Below, in pieces: positions 11,136-21,934 of a stretch of 64,000 nt of DNA. The position numbers and the translations under genes were made by a program. The stretch spans positions 6,149,646 to 6,213,645 of the forward strand of contig BROE01000009.1 in assembly GCA_036571765.1 (NCBI GenBank). The letters run 5' to 3'. The stretch's first letter is position 1. Each line of letters starts with the position of its first letter. Source of the DNA: Plecoglossus altivelis (taxonomy: Eukaryota; Chordata; Actinopteri; Osmeriformes; Plecoglossidae). The notes beneath the pieces were generated by a model. That model made no database searches and had not been told where the DNA came from. It saw only the letters and a program-made list of their open reading frames with translations.

Positions 11136-11148
11136 ACACAGGGGGGAA
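11136..11148 (+). promoter_or_regulatory. Polypurine tract before the 3' LTR of retrovirus 2
   Basis: ACACAGGGGGGAA lies directly before a TG that can start an LTR, the normal plus-strand priming site of retroviruses. Confidence 0.6.
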
Positions 11149-11500
11149 TGCTAGAGTGAAAAGTATCATACTGAGAGTCTTGGACATATTGTTCTCAGAC
11201 ACATCTGTAAAAGATAATCTTATCGTACAACCAAACCGACTGTGTAACTAACTGATGAAAGTTCTAATCTGCCTACTGTACAAGCAGCCCATTTTAGTAG
11301 ACTAGAAGGTCACACTTTCACTGTTTTCACTATGTGCTCAATAAAAGGAGCTTGCACCCAGGGGAGTGTTGGAGTTGGCCGAGAGTACTTTACGAGAGAG
11401 TACTGCGCTCCCCTTGCAAGCCTTGCAAGTAAAAGTCTATATGCGTGTGTGTCTCTTTATTCAGTAGCCCTGAGGTGCCGTGGGGACACTCAATCCCCAT
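11149..11500 (+). mobile_element. LTR of retrovirus 2
   Basis: It starts TG after the polypurine tract, has AATAAA at 11,340-11,345 and a T-rich U5-like end (CTCTTTATTCAG near 11,455). The right boundary is approximate (about 11,490-11,510). No 5' LTR is present for comparison. Confidence 0.6.
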
Positions 11501-12780
11501 CAATTTCCAAGGGAAACATTGCTAGGCTGTGTGACGGTGGTAGGATAATCTTCACAGAAATGGAAGAGGAATGTAGTTTATGCACATAGTATTAGCATAT
11601 TAATAGTAAACTGTTGTGTTCCATTAAAAAAAAATCACATTTTAATTGTAATTCAGTAGATTAATGAAACGTTTTAATCAAATACTGTGTATTTTGAGTA
11701 ACTTAGCTGTTTTTTGACGTTTTTCTTTCGTTGGCCAGGGAGTGATCGGAAGTTCAGCCTGAATCAGATATATGAAAGTTTGTCATAATGCAACATTTAA
11801 ATATCTGCTTTTTTCTAATAATCCGATTAGCTATCATAGTGTCTAATAAATAATAACTTTAAAAAACAAATTATAAGTAAAAACTGTTGAATAAAAATTT
11901 TATACATTTACCTACAGTACATCTGTTGTCTCTGGTCTATGGTCACTTTGGCTTTAGGAAATGGTCCATCCTAAGAGCATACACATAAAGTTCTTACATT
12001 TAGGCATGTTTTAATGGTCTATTTGAATAATAATACATTAAATACCTACCTTAATATTTTATATTTTTGGGTGGTTCAACTGCCCATGATAAACTGTCAT
12101 CTAAATAAGTAACATAGCACACAGTCTCTCTAACTCAAAATCCTTTTTTCCTGTTTTGTTTCAGAAGCAGACAAATAAGAACCACGTCAAGTATGTCATT
12201 GGTAAGTTCTGAACTTCACTGCTGTCTCCAAATGTGTTTTTTTAATATGTATTTGTCTTTTGATATTTATTTATGTTGGTCCTCTGTTTCTACAGTATCA
12301 AATAGTAACAGTTAAGTAAAATCAAATAGTTACAGGCAGAGTTAAACAATTAATACATTTCTTGGACAACAGTAATGTCGATTTAAACTCAGTAGTTGTT
12401 GCAAAGGTCCGGACTCTTCTGCTGATCCACAGATCCCTTATCAGGGATCTCGTTTTGCTTTGCTCTTCCGGTTGGCTTGGATGGTGGCCAGTAGCTGTGT
12501 TGTTGCTGAAATGCATTAAACATTATTTTAAATACCGTAGTATATCGATATGAAATGTTACGTGCATACTTTTACAAATAATTGTCTAAGGAATGAACCT
12601 TGACTTGAAGATGGATGTCTTTCTCGATAATTATTGAGAAGTAATGTATGTCCTTGAAAGATTTTGCAACCAGAGTATTAACGCCAATAGTATAAATAGT
12701 AAACATAATTAAATGCGTAAATAATTTATTGTAAAAATGTATTAAATCTGCATTTTCGTGGGTAAAGCCATGGATCTGAA
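11501..12780. other. Non-coding stretch with one exon-like island
   Basis: AT-rich sequence without a recognisable gene or repeat. The only structured item is an exon-like 38-base island at 12,165-12,202, between a pyrimidine tract ending TTTCAG and a GTAAGT donor. Confidence 0.6.
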
Positions 12781-13375
12781 GAGGTTAATTATGCAAAATA
12801 TTGCGACATTTATTTACAGCACTCTAAAGAAGTTCCAGCCAGCCAGAAAAATGGCATGTTCAGCGTTTCGCAACTCAGCGTGCCGGGTAAAGGAAGGATA
12901 GCATGGCAGGTTAAGCGACGGCTGGGTAGTTTAGATGAAGAGTGTGATTCAAATGACATTAATTCTGAGGAATCAATTCAGGTTGAGCAATTGTCTCCTT
13001 CGTAGCGCAAAACAGAGGCTCAGAGTCAGAAGAGTTTGGCAGTGGAGAAGGTAGGTAGACAATGCATGAAATAAGAAATCCTATGCGATTGACTAAGATT
13101 CTTAGAAAAGCTGTTGGTGAAAACAAATCAGACAAATACTTAACCAACAATCGGGTGATGTTTTTTTGTAGAGACAAAACACTAAGAAATGTTGACTAAA
13201 ATGAAGGAGTTAGGGGGAGGAGGGGTCAACTGTCATGTGCCTGGCGAGGGGAGTGGAATCAAAGGAGTGATCTCTGGAGTTCCAATTCCCCCATCAGATG
13301 AGAGAGACATTAAGGAACCAGTTAATGAGTGAAAAGATTGGCATCAAACAGAAACGGGAAAAGAGAGCGAAGTAC
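12781..13375 (+). mobile_element. I/Nimb-type LINE, ORF1 remnant (left part)
   Basis: Degenerate coding text across several frames ends with GIKGVISGVPI and SDERDIKEPV, a pattern I recognise from ORF1 proteins of I-clade fish LINEs. The matching reverse transcriptase and RNase H start at about 15,945, beyond the Tc1-type and Rex3 insertions, so both halves are probably one element. Confidence 0.5.
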
Positions 13376-13605
13376 AACCCCAAATCATAAAAAGTTGGAA
13401 CAGTACGGAAAACACAAAAAGAAAGTAATGATTTCTAAGTTTACTTTGACTTGCATTTCATTGCAGACAATACAACAGCACATTAATGTGTTCCTCATGA
13501 CTTATAGTTTTTTTATTTAGTCCTATTTTGGTTCTTGCAACACATTTCAGAAAAGTTGGAACAGTAAAGCATTTACCACTTTGTAATGTTGCCATTCCTT
13601 TTCAC

Positions 13606-13706
13606 AACACCTTCATTATGTTTCATATATGTTCTATGTTTGCACTTCCCTGCCACATTAAATTATGTGCTTGTATATCTTGCATGGCGAATAAAACTGA
13701 TTCTGA
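13606..13706 (+). mobile_element. L2 3'-tail fragment inside the Tc1-type transposon
   Basis: About 100 bp ending AATAAAACTGATTCTGA. It is the reverse complement of 47,690-47,790, the 3' terminus of L2 copy B on the minus strand. A short, strongly 5'-truncated LINE insertion explains it. Confidence 0.7.
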
Positions 13707-13714
13707 AGATGTTT

Positions 13715-14242
13715 AGGGACTGAAGACACCCAGTGATTAAGGTCATTTGTCCCATTCTTGCGGCACACAAGTCTTAAGGTGGGTAACAGTACGGGGTCTT
13801 CGTTGTCAGACTTTGCGTTCAAAATGCGCCACACATTCTCCATTGGAAACAGGTCAGGACTGCAGGCAGGCCAGTCAAGTACCTGTATCCTCTTCTTCCG
13901 CGGCCAGGACTTTGTCACGTGTGCAGAATGGGGTTTTGCATTATCTTGTTGAAATATGCATGGATATCCTTGGAAAAGATGTCTTCTTGGTGCTCCCAAA
14001 TCTCTATGTACTTTTTCAGCATCAATGGTGCCATTATGGAAGTGCAAGTTACTTTTGCCAAGGGTACTGACACAACCCTGTACCATGACAAACCCTGGCT
14101 TTTGGACTTGTTGCTGGTAACAGTCTGGATGATCCTTATCTTCTTTGGTCCGGAGCACATGGCATCCATTTCTCCCCCAAAATACTGATTCATCTGACCA
14201 TAGTACACATTTCCACTGTGTGATGGTCCATTGCAGATGCAT
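13715..14242 (-). pseudogene. Tc1-type transposase remnant (DD34E)
   Basis: Transposase of the Tc1/mariner superfamily, which cuts and pastes the element at TA sites. Visible on the minus strand are WSDESVFW with the first catalytic Asp, FQQDNAKPHSAH with the second Asp, and SPDLFPMENVW with the catalytic Glu. There are 34 residues between the second Asp and the Glu, the Tc1 signature. The DNA-binding N-terminus is scattered in other frames at about 14,250-14,640. The open frame that runs on below 13,715 is the L2 tail, not transposase. Frameshifts and the LTR insertion make it inactive. Confidence 0.8.
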
Positions 14243-14667
14243 CCAAGCCCAGAGAAGGGCTTCCTTTTGGCACAGTACAATTTAACTAGCATGTGTTGAT
14301 TTAACTACATAATGTGGTACTTGACAAAGGTTTGCCAAAGTAGTCCTGAGCCCATGTGGTGATATCGCTTATGGATGAATGACGATCTTTGATGCAGTGC
14401 CACCTGAAAGATCAGACATCACGGTTGTTCAGCTTAGGCTTGCGCCCCTGTTCTTTACGCACTGAAATTCCTCCACATTCGTTGAATCTTCTAATTGTGT
14501 TATGCACTGTTGAAGGTGAAATAAGCAAATTATCTGGTATCTTTTTTTAAGGAACATTGTTCTTAAACATTTCAAAAGAAAATTCACGGATTTATTGGCA
14601 AACTGGCAATCCTTGGCCCATCTTTGCTCCTAAAGGACTAAATCTATCTTGGATGCTGCTTTTGTAC

Positions 14668-15343
14668 TGTTGGAGTATGTGATTTTACTCCGTTACGTGT
14701 TCACGCATTGAGAGTGGTAAGATGGATCACCAGGATTCAGTATAGTTAAGTTCAATGAAGTTTATTCCCTAACAGTACAATGCTAATGCAGATATCCGGG
14801 TCGCTCCAAGGTTCCTAACAGCACACAACTACGTGCGTCTTATGCTCGGCACAGCAAAGAACGACACCTTACCTTGGGAGACCCACAGTAATATATAGAT
14901 AACATCATGCACTAATTGGGACAGGAGCTCCTCTGCCTTTGGTGGTTTCCGCTCCTGGTACGAGGGCCGTCTTATCTCCTTATGCGGTAGAGAGGACCCT
15001 CTTTGTTGCCTCTTTCTCCCAGGTGTTGTTGTATCTGACTCTGCACACAAAGAAGACAGTGTTCCCTACTCCCCACATCCCAAGATAAGACAGTAGAATA
15101 CATCCTACTGTCGACTATGTGTGGACTGTTGACTCCCTCTTGATTCCCACAGTGTGTTGCCTTTCTTACATGATAGAAAAGTACTGTCTGTCTGCCTTAC
15201 AAATCTTATAGGTCAGTACCAGCAAATCATTGTATCCTTCATTGTTAACATAAGTAAAATTATATGGGTTAGCATAAGTGAATCATGATATTCTTCATTA
15301 GTAAATCATATAGGTTAGCATAAGTGAATCATTATATCCTTCA
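14668..15343 (-). mobile_element. Solo LTR (676 bp) inserted in the Tc1-type transposon, TSD GTAC
   Basis: The segment begins TG (14,668), ends CA (15,342-15,343) and is bounded by GTAC at 14,664-14,667 and 15,344-15,347, a 4-bp target duplication. On the minus strand a TATA-like box (CTATATATTA, about 14,890) precedes AATAAA (about 14,760), so it reads leftward. No internal retroviral sequence remains, as after LTR-LTR recombination. Confidence 0.8.
15210..15343. repeat. Diverged ~45-55 bp tandem units inside the solo LTR
   Basis: Three imperfect units contain GGTTAGCATAAGTGAATCAT or a variant followed by a CTTCA-type end. They lie at the U3 start if the LTR reads leftward. Confidence 0.6.
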
Positions 15344-15461
15344 GTACCAAATCATAATTACAATCACCTGTTGACATCACTTGTTTCAAATGACTTAATT
15401 ATTTAACCAATTAACCTACTTACTAGCCCTAAATTGCTCCTGTTCCAACCTTTTTTGGAAT

Positions 15462-15925
15462 GAAGTAAGGGATGCTGTCAAACTGAAGGAGTCCTATCGA
15501 GCCTGGTTGTATTGTGGGACTTCTGAGACAGTTGATGGGGATCAGTAGGCCAAGCGTGCCGCGGCTCGGATGGTCGCAGAGGCAAAAACTTGGGTCTGGG
15601 AAGAATTCGGGGAGACCATGGAGGACTACTGGACGGCCTCAAGGAAATTCTGGCGGTTGAAATGAGTTTCCTCCGCTGGGTGGCCGGGCACTCCCTTAGA
15701 GATAGAATGAGGAGCTTGGTCACACGGGAGGAGCTTGAAGTACAGCCGCTGCTCCTCCATGACGAGAGGACCCAGCTGAGGTGGCTCGGGCATCTGTTTC
15801 GGATGCCTCCTGGATGCCTCCCCCGGAGGAGGTGTGTGTGGAGAAGGAAGTCTGGGCCTCCCTGCTCAGACTGCTGCCCCTGTGACCCTGCCCCAGAGAA
15901 AATGGATAGGATTGTAAATGGGATT
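15462..15925 (+). mobile_element. Rex3 internal-deletion fragment
   Basis: 15,462-15,655 matches the main Rex3 copy at about 6622-6805, and 15,656-15,920 matches about 8157-8470. The two are joined at TTCTGGC|GGTTGAAATG, so roughly 1.35 kb of reverse transcriptase is missing. The left edge meets the truncated Tc1-type element. Confidence 0.8.
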
Positions 15926-15944
15926 TAGTTGAACCTATGCAGCA

Positions 15945-18010
15945 TATTGTGTGGATGTGTTGCCCAAAAATTAAGCAGGCAAAATGTTTTGGGAGAGATT
16001 ATGAAACTGAAGTAGGAGAGGTATGGAGCATGTTAAAGAAGATGATTGGAGTATATATAACCAGGAACATACCAGTTATCTGAGAAGGAAGGACAGATAT
16101 TACAGAAAAGGACAAGGCAGATTTATGAGTTAAAACCTTTCTGAAACCGCACAGTACAGAACATCTACATCAGAGGTATAGAATGAAAAGGCAGGGAATT
16201 TTAAATCAACATCCAATTACAGGCCAATAGCGCTTACATAAAATTTATGTAAGCTGATAGAAAAAATAATTTTAAACAGGCTTAATTTTGTACTTGAGAG
16301 TAAGGGGGCATTGGCACCTAATCAATATGGTTTTAGGAAAGGATGATCAACATTGGATGCATTAATAAAACTGGAAACGAATGTAAGGAAAGCTATAGCA
16401 GTTAAAGATGGATTAGTGGCAGTTTACTTTGATATGGAAAAAGCATGTATGTTATGGAAGTAGGGATTACTTATTAAAATGAAGAGAATTGGATTGGACG
16501 GAGGAATGTGGGGCTTAAAGTTTTTTATTTGAAAGAACAATTCAAGTTAAAGTGGGTGGTGAAGTATCTCAAACTCTAAGTGTGGAAAACGGAACACCTC
16601 AGGGAAGTGTGATTAGTCCTGTATTATTTAATATAATGATGAATTATATATTTCGTGGCTCCGGGAATTAGCACTGGGTTATGTGCAGACGATGGTTTAA
16701 TGTGGAATAGAGGAAGGAATATATCTTTTACTATGAATACAATTCAATAAGCTATTGAAGTACTTGAAAAATGGTCGTTAGAATGGGGATTTAAATTCTC
16801 AATGTCTACAACGTGATACAAGGAAGACAATTTAAGAGAATAACAACTTCAATTATATGGATTTTCTTTAGAGAAAGTGTCAAAGTTTAAGTATCTAGGA
16901 TTATGATTTGATTACAAATTATCATGGAAGGACCATATAGAGTTTGAATTAAAAACTTTGGAAATATTTTAAATATAATGAGAGCAGTAGCAGGACAATA
17001 TTGGGGTGCTGATAGTCATTAAAGGGCATTCATGTTGGTGTTATGCGATCAAACATAGACTATGGATGCATTGTTTATGAGTCAGCATCATCACCGTTGT
17101 TAAAGAAGTTGGATATCTTGCAAGCTAAGGCATTAAGCCTGATTTTAGGAGCAGTTAAAACCACACCCGTTGCAGCATTACAAGTAGAAACGTCAGAAAT
17201 GCCATTAATTATAAGAAGAAAGAAACTAGCAATGGTATACTGGGTAAACCTTCTGAATGACTGCTGAGAGTTTTCCATGCAACAGGTAAAGGCTTTGCAT
17301 GGAAAATAAAGGAGTGGGTTAAAGAAGCTGGTCTGGAGTCAATATCATTTGCCCTAATAGTGGTAAGTATCCCCAATTCCACCCTGGATAATAGATCAAC
17401 CAGAAATGTACATAAATTTACATAACAGCAGAAGGTAAATGAATGAATCAGGTGGTTTAATTCCTTATGTATATGAGTATATATAAAAATCATATTACTT
17501 GTTTAGTCAAATATATACAGGTGGGTCAAAAATAAAGATACTGGAAGGACTGGGGCTGCGTTCTATGTTCCGGAGTTTGAGGTGAGGAAGGCTGGAAGGA
17601 AAACAGATGGTGCATCAGTATATACAGCTGAGATGATGGAGTGGGTGTATGAAGTTAAGCCTGATAAAGTAATAATATGTTCTGATTCAATTGTAGTCCT
17701 GTTGAGCTTACAATCAAAACAAACAAATAGAACTGACGTCTTAACTGAAATTGTGATTAGGTTATACGGTTTACGACAGATGAGAATAATAGTTTAATTT
17801 ATGTGGGTACCAGAACATGTAGGACTTCAGGGTATTGGGGAAGCAGACAAAATTGCCAAAGAATCAATTAAAATGAAAGAACCAAACACAAACAGTGCAC
17901 TCAGTAGGTCAGAAGGAAAACATTTTATTTCAGAGGCATGTCATAGGAAATGGCTGACAGCTTGGGACTCATGTCATACAGGTTGTCACTATTACAAGGA
18001 TAAAAAAACA
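15945..18010 (+). mobile_element. I/Nimb-type LINE, reverse transcriptase and RNase H (right part)
   Basis: Degenerate ORF2 with many stops. Readable text in order is GEVWSMLKKM, EKDKADL, LNRLNFVLESKGALAPNQYGFRKG, LVAVYFDMEKA, and then 17,043-17,267 with IDYGCIVYESA, LDILQAKALSLILGA and TTPVAALQVE (thumb). An RNase H-like domain follows at 17,582-18,010 (PDKVIICSDSIVVLLSLQS, then FMWVPEHVGLQG and EADKIAKES). An RNase H domain in a LINE points to the I superclade. Confidence 0.75.
17582..18010 (+). pseudogene. RNase H domain of the I/Nimb-type LINE
   Basis: Two open pieces split by a TAA near 17,797 carry the RNase H1 hallmarks: an AEMM Glu box (codons about 17-20), ICSDS with the catalytic Asp, and WVPEHVG plus EADKIAK near the C-terminus. 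The enzyme removes RNA from the RNA-DNA hybrid during LINE replication. Confidence 0.7.
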
Positions 18011-18069
18011 TAAAGAAAAGCAAAGTAATTCTCAACCTAAGTAAAAAAGAACAAGTTATTTTCACACAT

Positions 18070-18836
18070 TTACAAACATGACATTCAAATCTAAATCAGA
18101 CTTTTTAGGGAAACATGACATGGATCTATGTGGTGTCCATGTTATGCAGATCTGCAAGATAAGTGACATACAAAAGAGGATTCTTAAGGAAGAGATACAA
18201 GCATTAGGATGCCAGGAATTTAATACACCCACCTTATTAAATAATGGTCCAAATTTGTCAAAACAAATGCAGGATTAAATAGCTATTGTAATAGAACTAA
18301 TATAAATACAATTTCCAACTCTATCTTGTCTCCCAGAAAACCACCAACAGCTCCTAAAAATAACGTTATCAGAATTTGAATGTTGCTGAGCCATCCATGA
18401 GACGTTCCAATCATAGGCAGGTGCCGACCCACTAGCTCATACAGTGTCTGGCTCTAGTGGTGGTGTTTATTCAGCCAACTTGTGTTAGTAGTTCAGGGTA
18501 CATGTTACAAACGTGTTTAAGTATTTCTTTTGGACAGACCTCCTGAATAAGTGTCTCAGATCAATCCTGTCTCTTCAATTTCATTGAAACCTTCCATTAT
18601 TCCTAGACATCTAATATGTTAGATGATTTTATTTACATGATAGCGCTGCAGTGTATTTAACATTGGGCAGTATACATTGTGAGACTGAACTTTTGTACTC
18701 TGTATACCGGTAATCCAAAACTCAGTTCATAAATTACACAGAGAATATGTTTTTAATAACCTTCCACTCAATTATAAAAATCAAGTCAAAGTACTGTAAT
18801 TTATTTTAGCCAAATACATGTATCTTTATGTCTCCA
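18070..18836. other. Non-coding stretch, nothing recognised
   Basis: AT-rich sequence with no conserved frame or repeat that I can name. It may hold decayed 3' sequence of the I/Nimb element. Confidence 0.5.
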
Positions 18837-18965
18837 GTTTCAGGTTACTGGGTGTCCACACATGTGAGGATCTCTCCAGGTCCCTCAGCATTTCAGCTTC
18901 CTGAGGAGAGACTGCGGAGGGCTTGGGCCATCACCCAGGACCCTGACCAAATCCTCACGGTACGG
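18837..18965 (+). mobile_element. L2-like coding scrap, or an isolated exon
   Basis: Text in two frames resembles the C-terminal half of L2 reverse transcriptase: LGVHTCEDLSRSLSIS in one frame and ERLRRAW plus ILT in the next. However, the segment is also bounded by TTTCAG on the left and GTACGG on the right, with an open frame of about 38 codons, so a real exon cannot be excluded. Confidence 0.35.
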
Positions 18966-20330
18966 GACTTTGGTCCTACACCAAACAGGCACAGAAACTA
19001 CTCTAACACATATAGAACTATACCACATATCTGCTCACTTTATATTGACATGTAAAGTATATTCTTATTTAAGTAATTACCTACTATGTAGCCCATCTAA
19101 ATCGCTATGCACACCATCTGTTTAACATCTATGGTATTTTGGTCAGATGCTACTCAATTTGTCTTACCTGTAGGCTACTATGTACTGTATAATGTAAAAT
19201 CAGAATTACATACATATATTTTATGTTTATAAATATTACTAATGGAGCAAGCTAATGAAATTTCATTGTTGTTTAAAGTCTATGGAAAAAGATTGTGTAT
19301 GAAAATACAAAGAATGAACATATCTAGAATTGTCTGCAAATTATCATTGTGTCTCTCATAAATTTACCTTGTCTTCTCTTTGAGCAGCAAGGGGAGAGCT
19401 CCAAGCTCCTTGAACGTGATGGTATGAACAGGAAAAAAAAACCTTGTCCAGACTGTAAAACTGCTGGGAGGGGAAGACTAGCAGGGGAGGTTCATGACTA
19501 GGAGGCTAGAGAGGCTAGACAGGCTGTCATCCACTGACAACTGTGCTGCTTCAGGTGGGGCTTGCATGGATCACGATTATTGTTTTGCAGTTGTTGTAGT
19601 TGCTTTAACATGTTGATTCTGATGTATTCCTTAGCCATAACCATGAGGTTTGCTAAAGAACTGTAATATTCTGTGATGACTTGTCTTTGGAAAGCAAACT
19701 CTTTAAGAGCTGCTTTGTCTTTTGATCACATATCACACATTTATCACTTGTATAAAAAATAATATTGAAGCAAAAATTTCTATTCTGTGTCATACAGCTT
19801 TGGTGTGCTATAAAAAGAATGTTTATTTGTTTAATAATGACCATCACCAATGTATTGCTATTGTACATGTTGATGGTAAAGAATAAACTATATTCCAAAT
19901 TTAGTGAAGTATTTTATTAAAGCTGCGTTTCTGCATATGAGAGCAGCCAGCTAGCACACGACTTTGCAGCAATGTTGCCAGTAAGTTGTTGTTTGGTCAT
20001 TGCGACATTGCGACTAACAATAACAATGATCCTTGACAATGTTGGAGCAAAATTGGGCAATCATAAAATCATAGGAGTAGAGAAAAAGCATTATTCCTTA
20101 ATCTTCATTGTACAGGGTTGTCATTATTGGTTCTAAGGCTTTTTTGTTTGTCATAAAGAATAAGGCATATGGAATTAATTTTAGAATTTGCAGTCAAATG
20201 GGATACAAATGGCATCTCTTTAAAAAATGGAAAATTAGGGCGTGGCCTGTAGCGCCCCCTTTGGTCTTAAGTGGACCAGGTTGGGTATGGTAGTTACTAA
20301 TGTTGTACAGTTTCACCATGCCAAAATTAT
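18966..20330. other. Non-coding stretch, nothing firm
   Basis: AT-rich sequence without a recognisable gene. A 33-base piece after TTTGAGCAG at 19,388 and before GTATGA looks exon-like but is too short to judge. Confidence 0.5.
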
Positions 20331-20340
20331 CAATTTATTA

Positions 20341-20530
20341 GCAAAGCTGCGTAGCCACTTAAGTGTTTCTACATTTTCTTATTATTGGTGGCCAAGCAGC
20401 GAAACTGCAGAGCCACTCAATGTTTCTACCTTTTCTTCTTCGTCTACGTCTCGTTCTTGTTCTTACTGTTATTATTATTGGTGGTCAAGCAACGAAGCTG
20501 CGGAGCCACTTAAGCGTTTCTACCTTTTGA
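20341..20530. repeat. Three diverged tandem units (AGCxAxGCTGCxxAGCCACT)
   Basis: Units start near 20,341, 20,393 and 20,486. Each has a GCTGC/ACTGC core, AGCCACT, a GTTTCTAC motif and a TTATTATTGGTGG spacer. They look like the subterminal part of a dispersed non-autonomous repeat. Confidence 0.6.
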
Positions 20531-21712
20531 TTTAGCCAATGACTGTTCACTTGTCTGACTTTAATAAGTGTTCCCTGTGTCTCATGATAACTTTGGACAT
20601 CCCCTGTGTGAGTCATGATGACATGTGATACCAGCCAATTTGATGCGGCCGCCATTTTGAATGAATTTCAACAAGTTCTTTTTTCTACTCCTACAAATGA
20701 TGTTCAATCTAAACTAAATTTGGCAGACAAGGTCTTCCTATTAAGTCTTACAAATGTTATCACTCAGATTTTTTATTTTTGAAACCATTAGCTCTGTACA
20801 GCCAATCAAATGTGGCAGCACAGCCGCCAACAGGAAGTTGGATCTTATCTTAGCAAATCTTTGAGGTAATCACACTAAACTTGCAGCATGCATTCACAAG
20901 CACATGTTGATTTTGTAATGGTTTGCAATGTTGAGGAGATGTTTTGCCTAAGTATCCTTAATGGATGATGGATACTCCCGTAGACTCAACTTGAACTTGG
21001 GTCTCCCGTGTGCAAGTCATACTTAGCTGCCCATATGTGTAGCTACATAGCTCAGCAGGGCAGTCGTCTGACTAGTAAATGAGAAACCCAGGTTCAAGTC
21101 TGAGTTACAGGTGAATGTTGTATGTTGTATGTGCATCTGGAATGCTGGATGTGCTACCAACACTTATTTTGCATGTTATCTTGAAAGACTCTACTGAGGT
21201 TGTCCAAACAATTTGGTGTTATTTGACCACTGAGTGTGGCCGCAGGAATCAAAAATGTTTTTCAGCTAATACCTTTTGATTTCTTTGCCTTTCTTAAATG
21301 TTTCCTATTTCTCATGATATCTTGGCATATCCCTGTTTGCATGTTTGTATTTATGTGCATCTATTAACACTTGCTTTCATGCATACATTAGAACTCTCTT
21401 CAGAGGGTCCAAAAATTTTGGTGTCATGTGACCTCTGGTTGTGGCCGCAGGGAGCAAGCAGCGTCATTCTCACCTAATTCCATGTCTCCAATTGGACCAC
21501 TCTAGCACCAACAACAGGTCAAAATGAGCCTTGTGTTTACACTGCTAAACGTGGCCTATTTTCGGAAGTGACGTATCATTGGATTCCCTGAAGCAAGTCA
21601 AGTTCAACGCACCCTATGGTGTCTTTCTGGTTAAATAGATTTTCCATTATTTTGAATTTTAAGAAGAATAAATCAAATTATTAAAGGTTTTTTGACCTCT
21701 GGACTGGCACAT
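20531..21712. repeat. Dispersed-repeat-like stretch with tandem subunits
   Basis: Motifs such as CTCATGATA, TTTGGTGT and TGTGGCCGCAGG recur at 20,580, 21,217, 21,235, 21,314, 21,418 and 21,442. Segments 21,128-21,349 and 21,350-21,480 look like diverged tandem copies. No coding frame is seen. Confidence 0.45.
21039..21110 (+). mobile_element. tRNA-Thr-like SINE head
   Basis: A-box-like TAGCTCAGCAGGG (21,048-21,060) and B-box-like GGTTCAAGTCT (21,091-21,101) have tRNA-like spacing. The loop CTAGTAA would give anticodon AGU. The acceptor stem does not pair, so it is a SINE head or tRNA pseudogene rather than a working tRNA. Confidence 0.5.
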
Positions 21713-21915
21713 ACATTTAGATTGCATGTGCTTGATTGCCAACTCAGCCAACTAATCTTTCTGATTTATGGGCAGCATGGCTGAACATTTTAGTGCCCGG
21801 AAAGGTACAAGGTAAAAATGGTATTAACCTGCTTCATTTTAGGGTTGAAGGTGGGGCCTTTTTAACCCTTAGGACAGGGTGAGTTGCAAAATACGAAGAG
21901 AGCATGAGGGTTAAG
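21713..21915 (+). mobile_element. MITE fragment related to 54,438-54,703
   Basis: It shares an ordered series with the second copy: TTTAGATTGCATGTGCTTGATT, GGGCAGCATGGCTG, AGGGTTGAAGGTGGGGCC, and GAAGAGAGCATGAGGGTT at the right end. The left TIR is missing. Confidence 0.7.
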
Positions 21916-21934
21916 AAGAGGGACCGGACAGTGT

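Larger units (their letters stand above)
9966..11500 (+). mobile_element. Endogenous retrovirus 2, 3' portion (pol end, env start, PPT, LTR)
   Basis: In order, the sequence shows the C-terminal domain of a gammaretrovirus-type integrase (10,032-10,193), an env start with signal peptide (10,329-10,511), about 600 bp of decayed env, a polypurine tract (11,136-11,148) and a 3' LTR starting with TG at 11,149. The order is that of a provirus 3' end on the plus strand. Everything upstream of the integrase tail is missing, where L2 copy C sits. Confidence 0.7.
13376..15461 (-). mobile_element. Tc1/mariner-type DNA transposon, truncated, with nested insertions
   Basis: The left end carries AAAAAGTTGGAACAGT (13,390 region), with a second internal copy of this motif near 13,552. 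The right end carries the inverse CTGTTCCAACC (15,438 region). Between them lies a minus-strand transposase remnant. The left TIR starts near a TA, as for Tc1. The right end breaks off at about 15,461, where Rex3 sequence begins, so the outer right TIR is missing. An L2 tail (13,606-13,706) and a solo LTR (14,668-15,343) are inserted inside it. Confidence 0.75.

Noticed and set aside
13658..13714. Last residues of the Tc1-type transposase frame
   Set aside because: They come from the inserted L2 tail, not from transposase.
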